Assembly: GCA_021735285.1 (NCBI GenBank)
Contig: JAIPHI010000136.1
Span: 1 to 7,057 of the forward strand
Length of the DNA: 7,057 bases
From: Fidelibacterota bacterium
GTDB taxonomy: Bacteria > Fidelibacterota > UBA2242 > JAFGTP01
Reading direction: 5' to 3'
Part shown: positions 4,584-7,057 of the stretch, one piece after another
How positions within the stretch are numbered: position 1 is the first letter of the stretch
How the letters are laid out: each line of letters begins with the position of its first letter
Made by a program: the position numbers and the translations under genes
The notes under the pieces: generated by a model
Databases searched by the model: none
Seen by the model: only the letters and a program-made list of their open reading frames with translations
Told to the model about the DNA's origin: nothing

Positions 4584-4615
4584 TAGCCCTGAAACTACAA
4601 AATCAGGGCTATTTT
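4584..4615 (+). terminator. Rho-independent terminator downstream of the tRNA 3' end
   Basis: TAGCCCTGA (4584-4592) pairs perfectly with TCAGGGCTA (4603-4611) around a 10-base loop, followed by TTTT. It points in the same direction as the tRNA and begins 37 bases after its 3' end. It is probably the native tRNA terminator left in place on the chromosomal side of the junction. Confidence 0.75.
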
Positions 4616-4683
4616 GCCGAAAAAAGGGCTTCAATTCCGTAAATAACCCCAAATAGCCATAAATGACCTCGTCGAGATCGGCT

Positions 4684-4730
4684 CCGTATCCCCATCCGTA
4701 TCCCCATCAAGTTGAAATCCGTATCCCCAT
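4684..4730. repeat. Three copies of CCGTATCCCCAT
   Basis: Exact 12-base copies lie at 4684-4695, 4696-4707 and 4719-4730. The first two are adjacent and the third follows an 11-base gap. The last copy continues into GGGG, creating the palindrome CCCCATGGGG at 4725-4734. The repeats stand between the tRNA terminator and the host gene end. Function is unknown; integrase arm sites, a protein-binding cluster or remains of an earlier insertion are possible. Confidence 0.7.
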
Positions 4731-4795
4731 GGGGTAAGCGACTGGGGGAGAGGTGGTTGTGTTGGATGGAGAGCTATGATTGATAATTGACTGGA

Positions 4796-6865
4796 TTACT
4801 TCATCAGGAGACACTTTTTTACATCGGTAAAGTTGCCTGCTTGGATTTTGTAGAAGTATACTCCTGATGCCAAGCCTGAAGCATCCCATTTTTTATAATG
4901 GTTTCCTGCATTTTTGTGATCATTTACTATTGTTTCCACTAAGTTCCCATTCATATTGTAAATTGATATTCTTACTTCCGATTCTACAGACAAACTGTAT
5001 TTGATTGTAGTCAGTGGGTTAAATGGATTCGGATAATTTTGATATAAAGTAAACTTATCAGGTAATTTAGAATTATTATTTTCTATTGAAGTAAAACCGA
5101 CTAATTTTTTAGTAATAGTCCAGAAACGATTACTATGTAAAGGATTACCATTAGATTTACTACCATCGTCATAAGTGGATATATAATAGTAATATTCAAC
5201 TCCATTTATTGTTGTTGTATCATTAAACTCATTAACAATTTGAGGATGATTAGTATTGTTACCGCATTCGAAGATTAGATTATAGGTACTATCAGGATCG
5301 GCAACTCTGCGATATAGTTTATAACCGGCAAATGCAGCATAGTCCTCAGCATTGTTATTCCATTTCAGATGAATATAATCATCCCCGGAACTTACATCAA
5401 ATGTTGAAGGAGGAGGTGGTGGCTTTGGTATATTATAACCCAGATCAAAGTTTCTTTTGGCTCTGCTAAAAGTTAGTAGCAGGGAGTCAATGCCTGTATA
5501 GAACCATGAATTTTTATAAAGATTCCTGTCATTGGTTGTAGAACCATCGGGTAAACTGTAAGGCCCTTCACCTTCTAACCATTCTGAACCAATTTCTAAA
5601 CATTGCTCTCTATTTAATCCATTTATGCCTTCGGCTTCAACTATAACTATACTATCTCCATGAGCAAGGTCATACGGGCCATAGCATATCCAAACATTGG
5701 TACCGCCTATATCTCCGTGAATTGTAAAAGGGTCAACCTGATCGGTAATTGATTCTGTATTCTCTTCAAAGAAACAATTGGTTCCTCCCATACTACTATC
5801 CGGAAAGGGATTACCCTGTAACATTTTATATAAATTCTTCATATTACTGCTGTCGGATAGACTCATATCATTTAAAGATGGATAATGATCTCCAGCATGC
5901 CAGCCAAGAGCTGTGGGCTGATTTGGATCATCTGTATGGTCACTAGCATTTTTATCAACATGAAGGACAGCAAGGCCTGCAAATTGAGGAGCAGTTAATC
6001 TTCCAGAACCATCAATGTCAGGAGAGCCAATATTATCGTAATCAAGGTTTTTTGATTGACCAAACCAGCTAAATCCACAGCGAATCCAATCTGCTATGGT
6101 ATGATCATCGGGTATGGTCTCATTATAATGTTCAGGATAATTTTCACCTCGCTTTGTTATCCAGCTATGTGCTCCCCAGGACTGAGTATTATCACTTGTT
6201 TTAGCACCTTCCCGGCAGACACTATATCTTTTTTGCCAGCCAATTCGAACAGCTTTCAAACTGTCTGATAGTTCTATTTCATCATCAAAATCAGTATTAC
6301 CAGTATTTTTAAAGATGAATTTCTTGATAAAGTAATCATCATGATTGGGATGGCTAAATACATAAATACGACGGGTTAGAGTTAATCCTAAAGATGTGTT
6401 TACTGTATTTGTGATGATTCGATCCGCAATTTGATTGGGGTTTATATTATCGATCTGCTCTTGATTATTGATTTTCTGACCATCAACAGTAACTGTAGGC
6501 CTTGCAAATCTAGCTGACTGTTTTATTTCAATGGGGAATATTGATATCTCATAAAATTCTTTAGACATGTATGTAGCCCAGTAATCCCAGTAAGTGCTAT
6601 CCTCATCAATGAAGTCTTGGGCAGCAATCCAGCTGCGTTTAATCACCGCATTATCCTGTTCAGAATAATCAGCTGGCCATTGAAGGCCTTCATAATAACT
6701 ATGATTCCACGCTCTTTCAGAACCCAAAGCAAGAAAACGACTTTGCAGAGTACCAATCTGAACATATCTTTTTTGATCCCAGTTGACTTGAGAAAAACTA
6801 TTATTGCAAAATAGTAATAAAACAAAAAGACTAAGAATCAGATTTAATTTATTTCTTATGTTCAT
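4796..6865 (-). CDS. Secreted protein with type IX secretion C-terminal sorting domain (689 aa)
   Basis: The N-terminus is a signal peptide: positive MNIRNK, a hydrophobic core to about residue 19 and likely cleavage after NNSFSQ near 26. Residues 27-470 form a large Trp- and Tyr-rich extracellular region that I cannot assign to a named family. A Pro-rich hinge (480-487) leads to a fibronectin-III-like domain (about 488-585, with IHLKWNNN and YKLYRRV). The end (about 605-689) is a Por-type sorting domain with YQNYPNPFNP, IKYSL, VRISIYNMNG and SGVYFYKIQ. Such tails direct export across the outer membrane and surface attachment or release by the type IX system. AAGGA stands 8 bases before the ATG. 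The stop of a second such gene lies 31 bases upstream, so they are likely co-transcribed. It marks host chromosome, not the element. Confidence 0.9.
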   Translation of the reverse strand: MNIRNKLNLILSLFVLLLFCNNSFSQVNWDQKRYVQIGTLQSRFLALGSERAWNHSYYEGLQWPADYSEQDNAVIKRSWIAAQDFIDEDSTYWDYWATYMSKEFYEISIFPIEIKQSARFARPTVTVDGQKINNQEQIDNINPNQIADRIITNTVNTSLGLTLTRRIYVFSHPNHDDYFIKKFIFKNTGNTDFDDEIELSDSLKAVRIGWQKRYSVCREGAKTSDNTQSWGAHSWITKRGENYPEHYNETIPDDHTIADWIRCGFSWFGQSKNLDYDNIGSPDIDGSGRLTAPQFAGLAVLHVDKNASDHTDDPNQPTALGWHAGDHYPSLNDMSLSDSSNMKNLYKMLQGNPFPDSSMGGTNCFFEENTESITDQVDPFTIHGDIGGTNVWICYGPYDLAHGDSIVIVEAEGINGLNREQCLEIGSEWLEGEGPYSLPDGSTTNDRNLYKNSWFYTGIDSLLLTFSRAKRNFDLGYNIPKPPPPPSTFDVSSGDDYIHLKWNNNAEDYAAFAGYKLYRRVADPDSTYNLIFECGNNTNHPQIVNEFNDTTTINGVEYYYYISTYDDGSKSNGNPLHSNRFWTITKKLVGFTSIENNNSKLPDKFTLYQNYPNPFNPLTTIKYSLSVESEVRISIYNMNGNLVETIVNDHKNAGNHYKKWDASGLASGVYFYKIQAGNFTDVKKCLLMK

Positions 6866-6896
6866 TAATAATTCCTTTCATATAAAATAGGTATAA

Positions 6897-7057
6897 TTAT
6901 TTAACAAGAATACACTTTTTAACTTCACTAAAGTTCTCAGATTGTATCCTATAAAAATAGACTCCTGAGGGTAAACCAGAGGCCTGCCATTTGATTTTAT
7001 GATATCCAGGGCTTTTAGTTTTATTAAGTAGAGTCTCTATCTTTTTACCGGCAATAT
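6897..7057 (-). CDS. C-terminal end of a second secreted protein with type IX sorting domain (partial)
   Basis: The last 52 codons are visible and the rest lies beyond the right edge. The end reads IAGKKIETLL, then GYHKIKWQASGLPSGVYFYR, IQSENFSEVKKCILVK and stop. It aligns with the end of the 689-aa neighbour: WQASGLPSGVYFYRIQ against WDASGLASGVYFYKIQ, and EVKKCILVK against DVKKCLLMK. It is therefore a paralogous or at least co-exported surface protein. Only the sorting domain is seen, so its function cannot be given. It precedes the 689-aa gene on the same strand with a 31-base gap. Confidence 0.85.
   Translation of the reverse strand, partial: IAGKKIETLLNKTKSPGYHKIKWQASGLPSGVYFYRIQSENFSEVKKCILVK

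Larger units (their letters stand above)
4241..4795. other. Long non-coding junction region between element and host genes
   Basis: About 550 bases lie between the 90-aa gene and the end of the large secreted-protein gene, with no confident gene. From left to right it holds a doubtful 30-codon hydrophobic reading frame, a perfect TTGACA dyad, a pair of GTATCC repeats, the 3' half of a tRNA gene, a plus-strand terminator, and three CCGTATCCCCAT repeats. From 4731 to 4795 I see no structure and no obvious terminator for the secreted-protein gene. Open frames here read antisense or sense through the tRNA piece and are not believable proteins. Confidence 0.6.

Noticed and set aside
4354..4584. 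76-codon minus-strand frame containing VPRTGIEPVT
   Set aside because: This is the familiar false protein made by reading a tRNA T arm antisense. Its start lies in the tRNA terminator hairpin and it has no convincing ribosome site. Its stop overlaps the ATG of the 30-codon frame (ATGA), which looks like coupling but is not enough to rescue it.
4418..4642. 74-codon plus-strand frame containing TGSIPVRGT
   Set aside because: This is the sense-strand translation of the tRNA fragment and its terminator. It has no ribosome site and no family resemblance beyond the tRNA artefact.
4241..4795. Integrase gene or integrase remnant beside the tRNA scar
   Set aside because: No frame shows the tyrosine recombinase R...HxxR...Y pattern or a serine recombinase motif. 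The integrase is expected outside the window to the left.
4707..4889. 60-codon minus-strand frame over the end of the secreted-protein gene
   Set aside because: It is out of frame with the 689-aa protein, reads into the CCGTATCCCCAT repeats and has no support as a gene.

Overview
The window looks like the right-hand end of an integrated mobile element (about 1-4547) joined to a host chromosome (about 4548-7057). The host marker is a pair of secreted proteins with the C-terminal type IX secretion (Por) sorting domain of the 'YQNYPNPFNP ... SGVYFYKIQ' style. That style is typical of the wider Bacteroidota/FCB group, such as Ignavibacteria, Calditrichota, KSB1 and Marinimicrobia. I cannot name a species. 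All confident genes are on the minus strand, and most have clear Shine-Dalgarno sequences.

Element side, in transcription order (right to left). A 90-aa protein of unknown function (4240-3968) ends in a good minus-strand terminator (3878-3913). A 62-aa MerR-like DNA-binding protein (3722-3534) follows, with two dyads upstream and a strong hairpin just past its stop. Next is a 647-aa primase-helicase fusion (3396-1453): CHC2 zinc finger, TOPRIM and RepA-like ATPase. After it comes an unusual AT-rich 280-bp block (about 1172-1461) with 17-bp tandem repeats, a 6-bp tandem repeat and two copies of a 25-bp palindrome. Last is a compact operon: PD-(D/E)XK nuclease (1171-803), excisionase-type helix-turn-helix protein (794-507) and DNA methyltransferase (514 to beyond the left edge).

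Replication primase-helicase, iteron-like repeats, small DNA-binding proteins, a nuclease and a methyltransferase together suggest the replication and regulation module of a temperate phage, phage satellite or integrative element. The iteron block is a candidate replication origin, a control region, or both. No integrase, capsid, portal, terminase or conjugation gene is in view, so the class of element cannot be settled.

Junction. At 4506-4547 lies the 3' half of a tRNA gene, from the anticodon loop to the discriminator base. It has a perfect T arm but no 5' half, and a plus-strand terminator stands just downstream. This is the expected scar of tyrosine-recombinase integration into a tRNA gene, with the intact tRNA predicted to the left of the element. 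Short CCGTATCC-type repeats and a TTGACA-N4-TGTCAA dyad surround it.

Host side. A 689-aa secreted protein (6865-4796) with a signal peptide, a fibronectin-III-like domain and a sorting domain lies 31 bases downstream of the end of a second protein with the same type of C-terminus (7057-6897, partial).
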